DNA of 64,000 nucleotides from Nemopilema nomurai (GCA_003864495.1 ML133503.1:558001-622000); one strand, 5' to 3'. Counted from the stretch's first letter, positions 1 to 14,300 are shown. Notes: a model not told the origin generated them from the sequence alone. Program-made: numbers and translations.

Positions 1-81
1 CAACTCCCTCCAGGCTAGCTACTCGAAATGAAATGACTTGTTTTTCAAGGAGATAATTATAAATATGCATCAGTGTTTTAC

Positions 82-3000
82 CTGCTCGCTTTCCGAATTC
101 TTGTCCGGGAGCTCCACCTTAGCGTCGGCTGTGGCATAATCATACGTGGGCGCAGTGGCACCTTTTGAGCCAAGCATGTTGATATTGTCAATGCTCTCAT
201 AAAAGTTGCAATCATCGATGGTCTTGTCCAATCCTGAAAAATTAACAACAATTTGTTAGCTCTGTATAAAAGGTAAGGGTCAGTATGCGATATTTTGGGG
301 AATGTGTTGTTAGGAGTGCATCATCTTGATGGTATCGCGGGGAAGGGTGGTCAGTTCTTTTGCACCCCACTTTTCACTTACCCGTTAACCTTCCTCATGG
401 TAAGCATAGCACTAAAGCAAAGTGTCCTGGGTGTGATCGGTAGTTCTCCTACGAAAGAGCCGCTTTTGCACTCGTGCGTTTCCAGGTCACAAAATTTGCA
501 AAAATATTGCACCATCCGCGCATTAAGGTCTGGACAGGAGCGATGCGTGATGAAGAAACAAGGGCCCATCAGAGGGAACTCTGAGGTTTTGGGTGCCTTC
601 CCAGTAGAACTGTTCATCTTAGAAAGAACCCTCCCATTTCCCTGAGTTTCGTTATTCGGGTAAGTTGCACATTAAAAAAACATCTCAGTGGTGTTATTTT
701 CAAAAAATCAAAGAAGAGGAAGCAAAGCTAAATTCACCGACTGCACTGGTATTTGACATGGATGGATTTTATTACTAATGTTAAGGTGCCCTTCTGTTCA
801 TATACAAAACTTGTCTACTTGAAAGCTACTGAGGGGAGCTCACCCCATAGCCACCGCTGGCACGAACAGCACAATCCAAAATAAGAAATGCACTGAAGGT
901 TGGATTGTGTACACTGACATTTGTCATGCGGGCAGGACAATAATTCTTGAATAGCATTTGTATATGAATAAACCGCAGTCCTTCTTGTAATGCTCATATA
1001 GTCCTTTATGAAATCATCCCTTAGTCCTCTATGTGTACTTTATATTGTCTTTTATCTAGTCTTCTTGAATGATTCTTTATTGACCTTTAACCTTTTATCT
1101 AGTCCTCGCATATTCCTTTATGTTGTGCTTGAATGATTCTTTATTGACCTTTGACCTTTGTCCTCATAGTCTTCTGCGTGTTGTCCTCAAATTGGTGGTT
1201 CATATGCTCCTCCGTAGGTGTTTTGTTACCCTTTTAGCACCCTTGTAGCTTTCAACAAAGTTATGCTTTCTGACGATTGTTAAACTTAATTCATTAATAA
1301 AGTGGATATCTAACTCACCTTCACCAGGTAAGCCAGTTGGTCTTGGAGGTATGATATGCGCTTCATCATAGTGAGGTACTGTAAATTGGCAAAGTGGAGA
1401 AAGGCGTGTTATTAGTAAGATTATCGAGCCAGTCCAGTGCACGTTTTTTGCCATAATTCCTTCTACTGGACAATTGTAACTGTAGAATTGCAATGTCACA
1501 AGAGAAGCTTTCTACAAAAATGAAGAGAATCAGCTTAAAACGACCAACTTTACAACGTTAAATTACCTTGTGTTCTGTTATGATAAAGGACATTTGTCAT
1601 CATTGTGGTGCCGCTTCCACTGGCCCTGCAAGTAAATTAAAACTTTACATAGCATGTCTAACGAACTGGCCACACTTTACATCCTATCCATCCTATCCCA
1701 TCATATCCTATCCTATCCTACCTTATTCTTTTTATCCTATGCTATCCTTTCCTTTATCCTATCCTCTACTACCCCACTCTATCCTTTCCTATCTTATCCT
1801 TTCCTATCCTATCCTCTACTACCCTATTATATCCTATCCTATCATATCCTATCCTACCCTACCCTATTCTTTCTATTCTATCCTATCCTATCCTATCCTA
1901 TCATATCCTATCCTATCCTTTCCTTTCCTATCCTATCCTCTACTACCCTATTCTATCCTATCCTATCCTATCCTATCCTATCATGTCCTATCCTATCCTT
2001 TCCTATCCTATCCTATCCTATTTTTTTCTATTCTATCCTATCCTATCCTATCCTTTCCTTTCCTATCGCATCCTCTACCTATCCTATCCTATCCCATCCT
2101 TTTCTATCCTATCCTATCCTACCCTATTCTTTTCTATCCTATCCTAGTTGTTTATGGTACTGCTAATTCGATGGGGGTCCTTCATACTTAAGCATCAAAT
2201 TAAAGCATAGTTTACATTATATTCGCAGATTTGGTTGTCTGAATTTTCGCGAATAGAATGATGCTTTCCCATCTTCGGGCAGTCGTACTATAAGTGCTTC
2301 AGTTGCAATGAAAATGGAACATTTGCTGTCTTTAACACAGTTTTGATACTTTTTAGACAAAAAATTTTCGAGCCTGCAAATAGGGGTATCGTAATAGTCT
2401 TGGAGAACACTTAAAAGAGCATAAGCTTTACTTGATGTTAAAACGCACAAAGAAGTTTAGTTTGTTGGAAAAATGTGACAGCTGAAATTGGTGTTTATAA
2501 CAATTTCGTTTTATCTATCGCCCGTATTTTAAAAAACTTCAAGATTTTTTTTCCAAAATTGCTGAGGTGTGTTTAGACCAAAAATTAGAAAATAGAGAAG
2601 AACCAATCCAATGGCTCATTCAAAGAATTTTCAACGAGGACAAGTCAACGGCATAAAGAGCAATAAAGCATATGTACTTCTTCTTGCATCTCTTTCTGAG
2701 AAGGACTGATATTGAAGCAGCAAGAATGAGGAAAAGGATAGTAACTGCAATGATCAAGCCGGTGAGCAGCCATTTCACGTTGTGTTTTGATGCAGCCTCG
2801 CCCCTAACGTTTTTGTGTGATCCCTGCAATAAACATACACTAATTACACAGATATACGTAATATACAAAATACAGTATCAGTTTATTTGACTCAAAGCAG
2901 GGCTTGCTATCAATTGGCAACAGGGAAAAAAGTTCCCCGATATGCTACCGAATTGATAAATTTAGCATTCTCCGCCAATTAAAACCCGTTTTAGCATAGA

Positions 3001-6000
3001 TGGTAGAGGCAATTAGAATTAGAAATTGGCAATTAGAAACACAATTCCCCCTATCCTTCAAGAAGCTGTCTTTAATCTAATCTCTTCCAATAAACCCTAT
3101 ATGCTGGTATAAATTTCCAGCACATGCAACTTAGGCAACCAATTACTCTATATTAGATAAACATACTTCGTGTATCCTTGTTTGTACTTCATTTTAGCAC
3201 AAAGAGGACTTGTTTTGGCTACAGACACAGGTGTAAAAAACCCAAAACAGTAAATGCACGAGCATCAATTTTAATGTCGACCCCAATATCCGCCACCACA
3301 TCAAATTGTTTCTCCAGGCTAGTAGCGAAACAAAAGACTTTGGCGGAGAATTCAAAGATCAAAACACTGCAGCTACTTGTAATAGGCGCGTGAAACCGCT
3401 AAAAGGACGAAATGACCACAAGAAAGGAGACGGAGAGAGCGGGTTAGATCATATACTATGCCTGTCAAGAGTCCTTAGAACACCACAGTATTTGGTTTTT
3501 GCGTTTCTCATTCCTTTGACGCGCCAATGGCAGGTTATCTCCCTCCCCCCTTATCTCCCCCCTCCCTTAAACAGTGTTGTTAACAAAGTATAGCATCTAG
3601 TTAATCTGGGGAAAAACGTTGGGCGCGAAAATGAAGGTTCGTTTAGCTGCAGGACAGCATTGTACGTAGGGGGAGCGGGGGGGGGGGGATTGGGGTAGAT
3701 GAACGTGAGTCAAATAATAGTCGTTAGTTTTCCAACAATTTAGGCAGGCATTGTAGTTGAACTAGACTGCATAGGACTTTCTCAAAATGCGTTAAAGTTC
3801 CAAAACGTCTGAGTTCGAGCGAAAAACAAGACAGTCCTCTCTCAGAACGACTCAAAGATCTACAGCACACCTGTTGCTTATCCTGTGCTTCTGTGCTTGG
3901 TGCTTCCGTTGACGTTTTCATAACAGGGAACGGAGGGAGGGATCGTGGCGTAGGGGAACCCAGAGCATCAGTTGAATGTGCATCGGGGAGGGACGCTGGA
4001 GGTACAACGACTGGTTTGGTTGATGTTGAAAAGAGCGGTGTCTGGGTTGTGGTCCAGGGCACGGATGTTGTCCTGGCTGGTGCTAACTGTACTCCTGGTG
4101 CTAGTTGTTGTGGGGGAATCTGTCGTAGGGGAATCTGTGGTGGGACATGCCCTTGGTGATCTCACAAAACTTTCAAGGACGTTATCTGATAAAATTGAAA
4201 ATAATTGTTAGCAAATATGATTAGTCTATATGTTTCAAAATGTTTGTTTGATATAGTAGTTCTTGATAAATTCGAAATATGAGAAACAGTTAAAAAGTGA
4301 GAAAATAGAAAATACATCATAACGAAAACACAAAATCAACAGCATTGACAGAATGAGCACAAGCTGCCTAGAGAATCTTGGTTCAAAAGCAGAAAAAAAT
4401 TTCCTTCTTAACACAAAATATAAAGTAACACAAAGCTAACCGTCATATCGGCCACCAACTTTGAAATACAAACACGATGATTTAGTTGTGCTTCCTTTGC
4501 ATTCAATATCCATACTCAGCAACTTTCCTTTCAGCTTCTTCCATACTGTGTCAGCATCTTCAGAAAGCTTCCACTAAAATGAAAATGTTTTAATATGGTT
4601 ATTAGAGTCAACCAACAACCAGGTAAGCACAAGTAAATTTTAAAAAATGCTTTAACAGGCTTAGTCCTTGTAGCAAGCATCACTTTTATTCACTAAATCA
4701 AAAATCAACCCTTAGAATGAGAAATGGTATTTTATCTGTCATCAATCCATTTCTTCTAGCCTTCTCATTTCTTATCACACTGCACCTATTCTTTTTAGTG
4801 ACATTTTTTGTGAGAGGATCTTCAATCAGCAGTCCACAGGCACCGCAGAGCGGGGGGGCTGAGGGGGCTTTAGCCGCCCCCCCCAATTTTTGCAAAAGAT
4901 GCAAAATATTAAGTAATAAACTACCAATAAAGCCTCTCTTTTAATGGTTTTAGCCCCCCCCCACTTTTTCTAGACACCCCATTTTTCTCAACACTCTGCC
5001 ATGCCTTGTCCATCTAAAAAATTTGTAGCCACAGTCAAATGACACTAATCAAATTTCCAATCAACCATTTCTGATAAGGTTGAGAGAAGATATCAAATGC
5101 AGCTTGCCTAAACTAGGCTCTAATCAATGCATCTGCAGTAACAGTTATGCTATAGCTATGCTACAATGTGTTAATAATTAAAACTAAATTACAATACATC
5201 CTTTGTAAAAGTCATCTCAGTCTTTTCAGTTAAGTTCAAAGTGAAGCTTAAATAGGTGGTTTGCAACAAGTAAAACAGAAAAAATGTTTTAAACAGGATA
5301 CCATTCAGGCTTCCTATGTGTCAATACATTATATCCCCTGTCCTATCAAAAATCAATGACTGAACCTTTCTTACCTGTTAGCTAGAAAGCTAAAGTTGTA
5401 TTTAAACCTATTGCTTGTCTCTTTTGGCAATTATTGCAAGCCACTTCATTTAATTAAAACTATGCTTCAGTGCAGTGTTACAGGTCATAGGCCACAGATA
5501 ATCGCTCAATTTCAAACTTTCTGGTACTAGCCATAAGGGGCGTATAGGGGGGGGGGGGGGTGTGCACCCCTCTCATTTTTGGAAAATTTGAAATTTTTGA
5601 TTTTGGTTGCTAAGTTCACCCATTTACCTAAAGCACCTAACTCACCTGAAACATGTGCTGTATCTCCTCATCTACGGTGGCAATGGTTTTTAAGGAAATC
5701 ACCTCTGAGCAGCGATTTTCAACTAATCTAGTCTTTATGCCTAATTGGTTAAAATAGTATATAGTTGTAGCCTTGCAAGTTCCTTCTATTAGAAGTTCTC
5801 TTGTTTTTGGGAATTTTCCCTCCAGTACAATTCCTGATTCTATATCAAGATAACTAGTTATTGTAGGAATAAATGTTGATCCTGATCCAAGCAGATTGTA
5901 AACACAGGCACCACCTAGAAAAAATAGAAAACTATCTGAGCAATTTTTATTTTTTTTAAGGTAGCAGGAAATAACGAATTAGCAGAAAATCAAAAGTTCA

Positions 6001-6728
6001 ACAATTTAACTGAGCAAAGTTCTTGAAATGAAGTCAAAAATGAACAATCCCTCAAATTGGCATCTATGACGGGTCATTGTTGCTATTTCTTCAAAATTAG
6101 AATGGATACAAAATTTGGAGTTCAGCTTTAAAATCAGTTCTTGATAGTCGAAACATTTGGGAGGAGAGAGTGAACTACACACGTTTTACACACTCTCAAT
6201 TACTTTACGCAATCTAATTACAGGCCGTCAACAATAAATCAATGGTTACAAAAACTTTATCAAAACACTTTTTCAAAAGCTTATTCTATAACCTGGCTTA
6301 TTTCCTTATCATAACGCAAAAGACATCAATGGAGAAAAATATAGTCCTACCCTGTAGAAAGGTTTACTCTTAAGAAAGGATGACTTACCATTCTCTCGCT
6401 GCAGTGCACTGAAACTCAAGCAGCCTTTTTCCAACGAAAGGAAGTTTGGGACATGGCCATTACATTGGCAAGAACAACACCGACGCAACCCAAGACTTCG
6501 AGCGCATTTTGCAATTTCTGAACGACACCCTCTCTGCGAGCACATCCAACTACCGAGCCAAGATTTCGAAGGATTCTGGAACGAATCCGCTGATGGATAA
6601 GGCAATTTGTCTTTTCTAGTCACTTTCCTCTCGATAAAAAACGAGGCATTTGCTGACACGATTAGGGATAAAACGAGAAACGCCAGCATTGTACAAGCCA
6701 TCTCCCTGGCTTTCATTTTAGCCATCAT
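82..6728 (-). CDS. Single-pass transmembrane receptor-like protein, 3' end outside window
   Basis: Not recognised as a named family. Exons joined by GT/AG sites and phase: 6728-6389, 5914-5646, 4573-4441, 4185-3871, 2823-2678, 1625-1567, 1378-1319, 233-82; the last ends at a donor, so the gene continues to the left. Exon 1 encodes a signal peptide (hydrophobic run after MMAKMKAREMACTML) and a Cys-rich stretch. Exons 2 and 3 encode a Cys-containing ectodomain. Exon 4 is a Ser/Thr/Pro-rich stalk. The 2823-2678 exon has one membrane helix (WLLTGLIIAVTILFLILAA) followed by a basic stop-transfer RKRCKKK. The tail has tyrosine motifs (VLYHN, HYDEAHI, FYESI, TYDYA) and a proline motif IIPPRP, suggesting SH2/SH3 docking and a signalling role at the plasma membrane (inference). 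Exon 4 is the one place where the frame does not close: it has one base too many. Start: the Met pair at 6728/6725 directly before the hydrophobic run; an upstream in-frame Met at 6788 is possible. Confidence 0.72.
1681..2145. repeat. TATCC pentanucleotide microsatellite
   Basis: About 465 bp of imperfect TATCC/TTTCC units. It lies in the intron between the membrane exon (2678-2823) and the first cytoplasmic exon (1567-1625) of the receptor-like gene. A pentamer keeps two frames open for long distances and gives false ORFs of Ser-Tyr-Pro-Ile-Leu. Confidence 0.95.
3456..3753. mobile_element. Solo copy of the fold-back element M (MITE-like)
   Basis: 298 bp flanked by TA at 3454-3455 and 3754-3755. 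The ends are inverted: left CTATGCCTGTC, right end read on the other strand CAATGCCTGCC. It matches the 276-bp M segment of the tandem array along its whole length, including the C-rich and G-rich arms, but with many substitutions, so it is an older copy. It lies in the intron of the receptor-like gene between 3871 and 2823. TA duplication is the mark of Tc1/mariner-type integration. Confidence 0.82.
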
Positions 6729-8378
6729 GGTCCGTTGCCGCGACTTAGTCAAGCCATTGTGCTCGCAACTGTCGTGAAAACTTGCCAAGAATCTCTGAAT
6801 CTTGTCGAGAACTCATACCCGCTTCAACTGATCACAGGGCCAGCTTTTCTCGTTACTAAAGGACCTTGACAAAATATTATTGCGATTTATCGTAGGTAAG
6901 CAGGTAGCATAGACGAAAAAGACTTTGATGTTTTCCCAGAAACGAAGTTTCTTTCCAATTGTTGTTTTCAAACCAGATTACTTTTTGGTTTGTTCCGCTA
7001 TGGCAAATAATTGTCGAGCCTCGCTTTCGAGCTCCGAACCAGGAAGGGGTGTCATCTGTTTATTCTTTGATTTTTGTGCTTACCCTTACACTGTTTCTTC
7101 CCCCTCCTTTTTTAAACCCCCGTAAGGTTTATATTATCTAAAATATGATAATTATATCTGGCTATGAATCTCCTATCCAGAGGCTCTCTAACTGAAATAA
7201 TAGCGCGAAACTGGATTTCGATGAACCCAGAATTTCTCTTTGGCCATAGTATTTGTTGTTCCAATGTCGAGAATCGCTTCTCTTCCTGTTAAATATTTAC
7301 AACCGATTGTTTATCGTAGCTAGAAAATGCGCAAAATAGTTAATACTGCATACCACAAGTTTGTATAATAACTCAACAATTGTTGAATGTCAGTCAACAT
7401 CCATTTTAAGCAAGCAATTTTTACTGTAGACTGCTTTATTGGGTAAACAAAACATGAGATGTAAGGAAATGCAGCCAAATGAGAAAGACATTCTTTGGCG
7501 CAATGGGAAAGACAACATCCCAGCTTGAAACCGCAATGTTATTTGCGTGCTAAATTCGACGACTCATTTCCGTGCGATGCCCACTTTGAGGTCAGACCTA
7601 ACCAGCAAGCACAATGGATCCACTTCAAACGAACTGCACCAGGTTCCCGCAAATAAGAAACCACTTTTTGAATTGAAGCCTCAGGAATTCTTTAAATTTA
7701 AAGATACCTTTTTATAAATACGTTTAAAGTATTATCAAGGTATATATTCTTATATATAGGTAGTTTTCAAGTTAAACCAAGTAAAGTTACGTTATGTGAA
7801 TGTGCCATGCATGCATGGGTATTGGAAACTACTGGTGGCATTTGACAATATATACTGCACAGTACAAAATTCTAACAGCATTAGAATGCTTTATGCCTTT
7901 ATGATCAATTATTCATTGGAAAATTGGAAATGCGAAAAATTTTGCTTTTTACCTAAAACTATATCGTATAAAATTAGCCTAAGGATTTTAGGTAGTTTGG
8001 GGCTCAACTACAACCACAACAAATTATAACAGCCACTTTTTATTCAACACTAAATGTTTTGCAAATAAACCAGCGTGAACAAAGTTATGGCTCGACAGCT
8101 TTGCCGCTTTTTGTTCAAAGATTGTTGGTACTTCGCACAATCAAACATCCCCATAATCTGAGTTTTAAGATTTGTCGAGCTTGTTTGCACATATTTTATA
8201 GGTGTATATGCTTGGTGAACATCAAGAGAGAGAACACGGCAAAAAGATACACAGTTTGTATGCACATATCTTTTAGATTTATATACTTGGTGAACATCAA
8301 CAGAATAAAACACAGTGAAATAAGTTCAAGTCAATAAAATATCACGCATTTGTAAAGAAAACTCAAGAGACAGACCAA
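6729..8378. other. Intergenic region with a short tandem duplication
   Basis: Lies between the start of the receptor-like gene and the stop of MIC19, both on the minus strand. It should hold the receptor promoter and the MIC19 3' UTR. At about 8180-8335 a ~75-bp segment containing CTTGGTGAACATCAA occurs twice. No exon with convincing splice sites was seen. Confidence 0.5.
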
Positions 8379-11300
8379 TTAACTCGATTCTTTGCTCTCC
8401 ATTTGTTTCTGTAATAGAAGAAGTCAAATTTATATTTCATTGATACTAGAGGCGAGGCAGTTTACTTAAAGAATAACAAAAAGACGATGCTTAAAAAATT
8501 GAACACACATTCAGAATAAACAATTGATCTGCCAATTTTTCGTCTATTTTTTCGGCTAGGTATGAAAAGTAAGACTATAGAAAAATGAATAATAACAAAT
8601 TATTGTTACTATCAAAATCAGTACCATTATCATAATTATGGAGTGACCATAAAATGATTAGATCAATGATGAAAAGTAAAACTATAGAAAAAGGAATAAT
8701 AACAAATTATTATTACTATCAAAATCAGTACCACTATCGTAATTATGGAGTGACCATAAAATGATTAGATCAATGAGAGTTCAAATTTTCAAACAATAGT
8801 GTAGAATCAGCTAACAAAACGGTGACAAAAACTGATGGTTCTTGATATGTTGTCTGTCTGTTACTCTTTGTTTGCACAGAAAATATCAGACTTATCAGGA
8901 ATACTCACCCGTCTAGTTTCTTGGACACATTGCCTGAATTCTTGAACTATATTGGAGCAGCGAAGTGGATAGTTTTTGTTGTTTCGATAGCATTCTAAAA
9001 CGTCATTTTGTAATCCATAACATAGAGCATTACGTTGCAGTGGTCTGTAGATAAAATCAACAAAAAAATTATTGAAAATAACAACAACAGGTGAAAATTG
9101 CTGCTGAAATAATAAATTACTGCAAGGCAGCACTACAAAGAGTATGGCCTGAATAAAGGTTAGGCCTAGAATTTTGGCCAATGGTTTTGACTGATGTCAC
9201 TTGAAAGCCAGAAGCCGCTGCACAGCACTTTAACAATGTTTTGATTTTCGATTCCTGTTATTGTTGTTTTACAAACCTGACTCAAAACTACAAAAGGTGC
9301 TAATAACCTCAATATTTTGCTTTTTAATATTATCTTTAAGTATCTCGGTTTTTCTAAAAGTGACGTCAAGGGTGAATATTAATTCTAGGCTCCTTGAATA
9401 CACCACTAACCGCTAAATGTAAAACCAACATCTTGCACTGAGTAGCTCAGCGTTTCCGGTGCAAATTAAAGTTTATTTTGAGTTCAGGAAATTCCACATA
9501 AAAACGACCCACGACAACATTCAGCTTCGGGGAATCAAGGCAATCTGGTCAGTTGTCAGTGTATAAAAATGACACGGAGCAATTGTCATGTTAAAATGGA
9601 CTTTTATGTGCTCATCTCACTGCAATGGCGTTACGAAATCGTTGTTGCAAACCAAAAGCGCAGAAGGTTCAATTTTGGTGGCAGAAAAGTGTGGAAATCT
9701 CCAGGTAAAGCACAGAGAAAGAAACAAAGCTCAATTCGATAAAAAGATCATTTCAAATGGACAAAGTGAAGTGAGCAACACGTAACGCGTAAATATTATA
9801 TATTTTTCGTTTTGGCTGATCAAATCCACGAACGAAATTTCAGTCATATTGAAGCCATGCAGAAAATGGCCAAGGCATGAATAGCCCTAATTCATGTTTG
9901 GCTAAGGAGAGCGTCAACTGGGCTTTGTTGCAAATGACTTAAGGAGCCCGACGAAGACAGGAACAAAGTTACAAAGGGAGCTAAATCGAAAGAAAGCTGA
10001 ACTTGTAGATTCCAGCTCATTGCTGCTGGACCTAGTCTACATTCAAAATGTTCATTTTAGTCAACTTTCACTGTACCCCCATCGTTCAAGCATCAATCAA
10101 ATTGATAGGCAGTGGTTGGGGGCATTGGAAGGACACTTCAGGCCAAGACTGAAATTGACATTTCCAAAAAACGTCTTGACTTAAGAAGGACATTTCCAGA
10201 GATGATTTAAGAAGGACAAAACATAAATGGACATTTCCAGAGACGTCTTGACTTAAGAAGGAGCAGTTTCATTTTAAAAGAGAAAGATCAAAATGATGAC
10301 ATAATTGCTACGTTTTTCTAAACGAATATGCCGTTAATTGTGCGCCTAGTTTAAGAAAAAGGTGGGTACATGATTGCTAGTAACAGTAAACATTTCAGGT
10401 ATTCTCCAGCATTACAACTTTGACTTACCCAATCATTCTCTTTATGTCCTCGACACCCCGGTTGAACTCGGACTTCATAGAATCATCTCTCGATTCAAGC
10501 TGTTTAGACGAGAAAACATGCTTGAAAAGTCGATAGAATGCAGTTTACAATATAAGTGAAAAGAATAATAAATGTAATGATGAACACACGTACGAAGGTC
10601 ATTAATATATTGTGCATTAATATATTAATATATCATTAATATTGTACTTTGTAATGGTTGACAAATGTTTCGTGATACAAAACTTCACAATGGCAAGAAA
10701 CAGCGGAAACACAACTTTTTGCACGCTTTAAGTACTTTTTCGTTCGATAATCCTTCGAGCATGCTGACGCTTGAAAAAGACCAAAGATTAAAACTAAAAA
10801 GCCAGTTCCTGATCGAAAAACACCAGAATAATGCGGTGGCTCTTGGTGTAACTTGAATAGTAACTGGGATCAGTGAAGCTAGGTCGCAGTTTCCTTTTAA
10901 AACCATCCAGAGGTATAATGCCTGGACTTATAGAGGAAAAAGCAAGGGCTCCGACGCAGGTTGGAAAGTGGAGGGGCCAAGGAAGATTTTAACAATCATA
11001 GCAAAAGTATTTAGAAAAGCTCTATTGTTTTACAGAAAAGCTCTATACGTCGGAGGCCCTGGAAAGTGGGGCCCATCTATTAAAAAGAGCTTCATATTGC
11101 AGTCGCTAGTGTTCAAAGTTAGCATCATCGACTTTGATTCAAGCCTTACTTGTTTACTTTGACCGGAACTATACTTGAAACTACAAAAAGCCAAGGAACC
11201 TACTAAATAAAATTAGAGATAGATCTTGTCCAGAAAATTAAGTAAAGAGCCTGCTTGGTGTGGTAGCGTTTTAATTTTCTAGACAAAACCGAAAACATTA

Positions 11301-14300
11301 CCGATTTAAGACCGATGTCACCAAAATACAACTCATCTTCTCTATATGATCATTTTAATAGTAGTTGGTGCAAACAGAACAATATACGAACAATATACGA
11401 ACAATATACGAACAATATACGAACAATATACGAACAATATACGAACAATATACAAAAAACAAGAACTTTCTGGGACCTTGTGCAAACGACAAATATTCCA
11501 ATTCAAATGTCCGAAAATATCCCAACAAACAGGAGACACCGCTGTTGTGGATTCACTTCATCTCAGCAGGATTCGATGCATTCTTCGCTATGAAAGCAAA
11601 AAGTTTTGTTCTATAAGCTGGCGCACAGTTTGCGCCTAGACATCATTTCCTGGGCCGGATAAGACCTCATGACCTAGACATCAGAGGCAGACTATCCGGA
11701 TGTTTCGAGAACTCCCGGAATTCTTGAAATATTGTTAACAGTCAAATAAAAGAAGAAAATTAGATTATCAAAGTAACATTGCAGCAGTACATCTTTTGCA
11801 ACAGTGCAAATGACCAAGAACAAAATTTTTTAAATTTCTATTTGAAAATGAATTAGAAAAAGGGAAGCGTATACATCATGGGGTATTTTGTAAAATAAGA
11901 AACCAAATATATCACGCAATGAAAAGCAAAGGAGAATTGACACAGGATCAAGATTATTTATCTATGTCAAACGAAAGAATGAGAAGAAAGAAATATTTGG
12001 CGGCACGGTTAGGAGGAAAACATACGTGCATATTAAAAAGTTTGAAAATTCAGCATCAAGAATCAACATCCCCTTAATTACATCGACCAGGAAATTCACC
12101 TACAGAGTGAAAAAATGTACTTTCATTTCATTCAAAGGATGAATGCAGTGAACAGCGAAGCAGCATGTGATAGTGACGTCATATAGGCCTTCTGTTCACA
12201 CGATACCGGATTCACTTCGTATCGGATCGCTTTTCATATCGGATAGGCCTTCTGTTCACACGATGACGTTTGAATCCGATACGCTCCGTATCGTTTTTGC
12301 GGAGTCAAACCATTCCGCTGTGAATGTGGAATGGAATCATATCGGATCGCTTTTGAGCTCGTGTGAACGCATGAATCCGATACGGTTTCGCTCCGGAACC
12401 TCTGTTTCGAAATGACAGCTTCTACGTTGCCAGGCTACTGTATTAAAGCCAATAGATTATGGGAGCGCTGTTGGAGCGTTGTGAACAGGACAGAATCCGA
12501 TACGAAATGAATCCGGTATCGTGTGAACAGAGCCTAATATTCGTATCGGATTGGGTCACTGAATCCGATACGAAATGAATCCGGTATCGTGTGAACAGGG
12601 TCATAGTAGATGTTTGACAGAGAGACTGAAAGCCTCCTAAAGAAAGTCAATGGACGCAGTTCACAAAAACTCTGCACGACATCTTGCTCTCTATGGTGTA
12701 GCGATGCTAAAAAGTCTTTGTGTTGCTGGCTACATCCTGCACAGACACGAAAGTAATGTAAGCTTTAAAAACGCAAAGCACGCCCGTGGTCATAAGATTC
12801 CTCAGACTTTGCGCTGGTTTGGTATTTATAGAAGTGTTAAGTAGAATAATGACGAAGAAGTCGACCTGGCAGTCTCAAAAAGTCTTTCAAGAAACGAAAC
12901 AAGTAGAAATGATCACAAACAGATACAGCATAACAGGAACTAGGAATTAGTGTGTGTTTATGGCAGAGTAGAGTTGGCTTGAAATTGGCATTACAAACAG
13001 GTTGGAAAATGCTATTTCTAATGGAAATCTTAATAAGAACCCAAAACCAGAGTTTTACTATTGCCTATTTCCAACACCAGACAAATATTGATGACCAATG
13101 AAAAAAAATTTGAACAAGTGCTTACCATCTCAATAATGTCATGCTCTTGTAAACACACTACTTTTACATACATAAAACTGAGTCAAATGGTAACCCTTTG
13201 TTCCGTTTCTATACTTAATATCGTTATATTTTACTATAAGAATAACATGAACAATTATCCTCTTAAAACCAAAGGCCATGTATGAGAATGTATACAAAGA
13301 ATATCCAAGCACCTTGCAGATCAAAAGAAGATTAGTAAAATCAAAGGTTCAATATCACGTCACGCCTTCAGGCAGATGGCAGAGATAGTTTCAGTACCAA
13401 AGTGATGTGAGACTTCATTCCCTTCTAGAGCTTCATCTTCAAAATTGTCAAATAAGTGCAGAAAAAGGTGGTGTTAAAGTGGAAGTGCAAGCTTTCGTGG
13501 GAAAATTATAGCAGGCATGCTAACCACCACGACGTGTGGTGTCGTGTCGTGACGTGATCCAGGCGTGTGTTGGCGTGTGGTTGCGTGTGACACTAATTCT
13601 TTGGAAAAATCTAGCTTACTATGGTAGTTCTACGCAGGAGTTGCAAAAAGGACAATGATTCCAGCAATATGATAACTGCTCAAGTTTTCACAGAAATAAG
13701 AACTGAACTTAATCAATATATCAACGAAAGTTTTATAATATTTTAAAATATGCTGTCATCGCTATCGCTTGTGTCCTCGGATGAAAAGGTTTGAATATTA
13801 AGAGTGTCAACGTTTTGGTTACTACTTTGCCAATCTTTTCTGAAATTGACTTTTTTGGAAATACTGCGGTCAAGAGGAGTCAAGAGGCTTGGTAAAATCA
13901 AAAATAGATTAGCGCTATGATTATTCCGGAAATTGATATTTAATCAAAAATCCTGACAGGGTGTCCAGCCTTTTTGAAGTGGCCTGTAAATTAATTTCAA
14001 CACAAAAGTCCACAAAACTAATCATCAAAAATTTTTGCTTTCAAAATAAATGAAGGCCTGCGATATTTTGGACACCTGGGAAGCAGCAGGCATGCGCCAG
14101 TAACTTTTCACAGATTTTGTTTTGTCAAAGCTCAGGGGCGGATTCAGGGAGAAATCTGACTACAGCAAAGGAAGGAAATTTTTTAGAGCCACGCCCTTCA
14201 GGCTGTCTAAAATGAAGGCTACACCCCTTTTATGTGAATACTATTGTTCTGTTGTTGGTCATATGATCAAAAATTTTGTTAGTGATCAGCGCTAAAACCA

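Noticed and set aside
1568..2191. Long plus-strand open frames of Ser-Tyr-Pro-Ile-Leu repeats
   Set aside because: They come only from the TATCC pentamer array, which keeps frames open; they lie in an intron on the opposite strand of the receptor-like gene.
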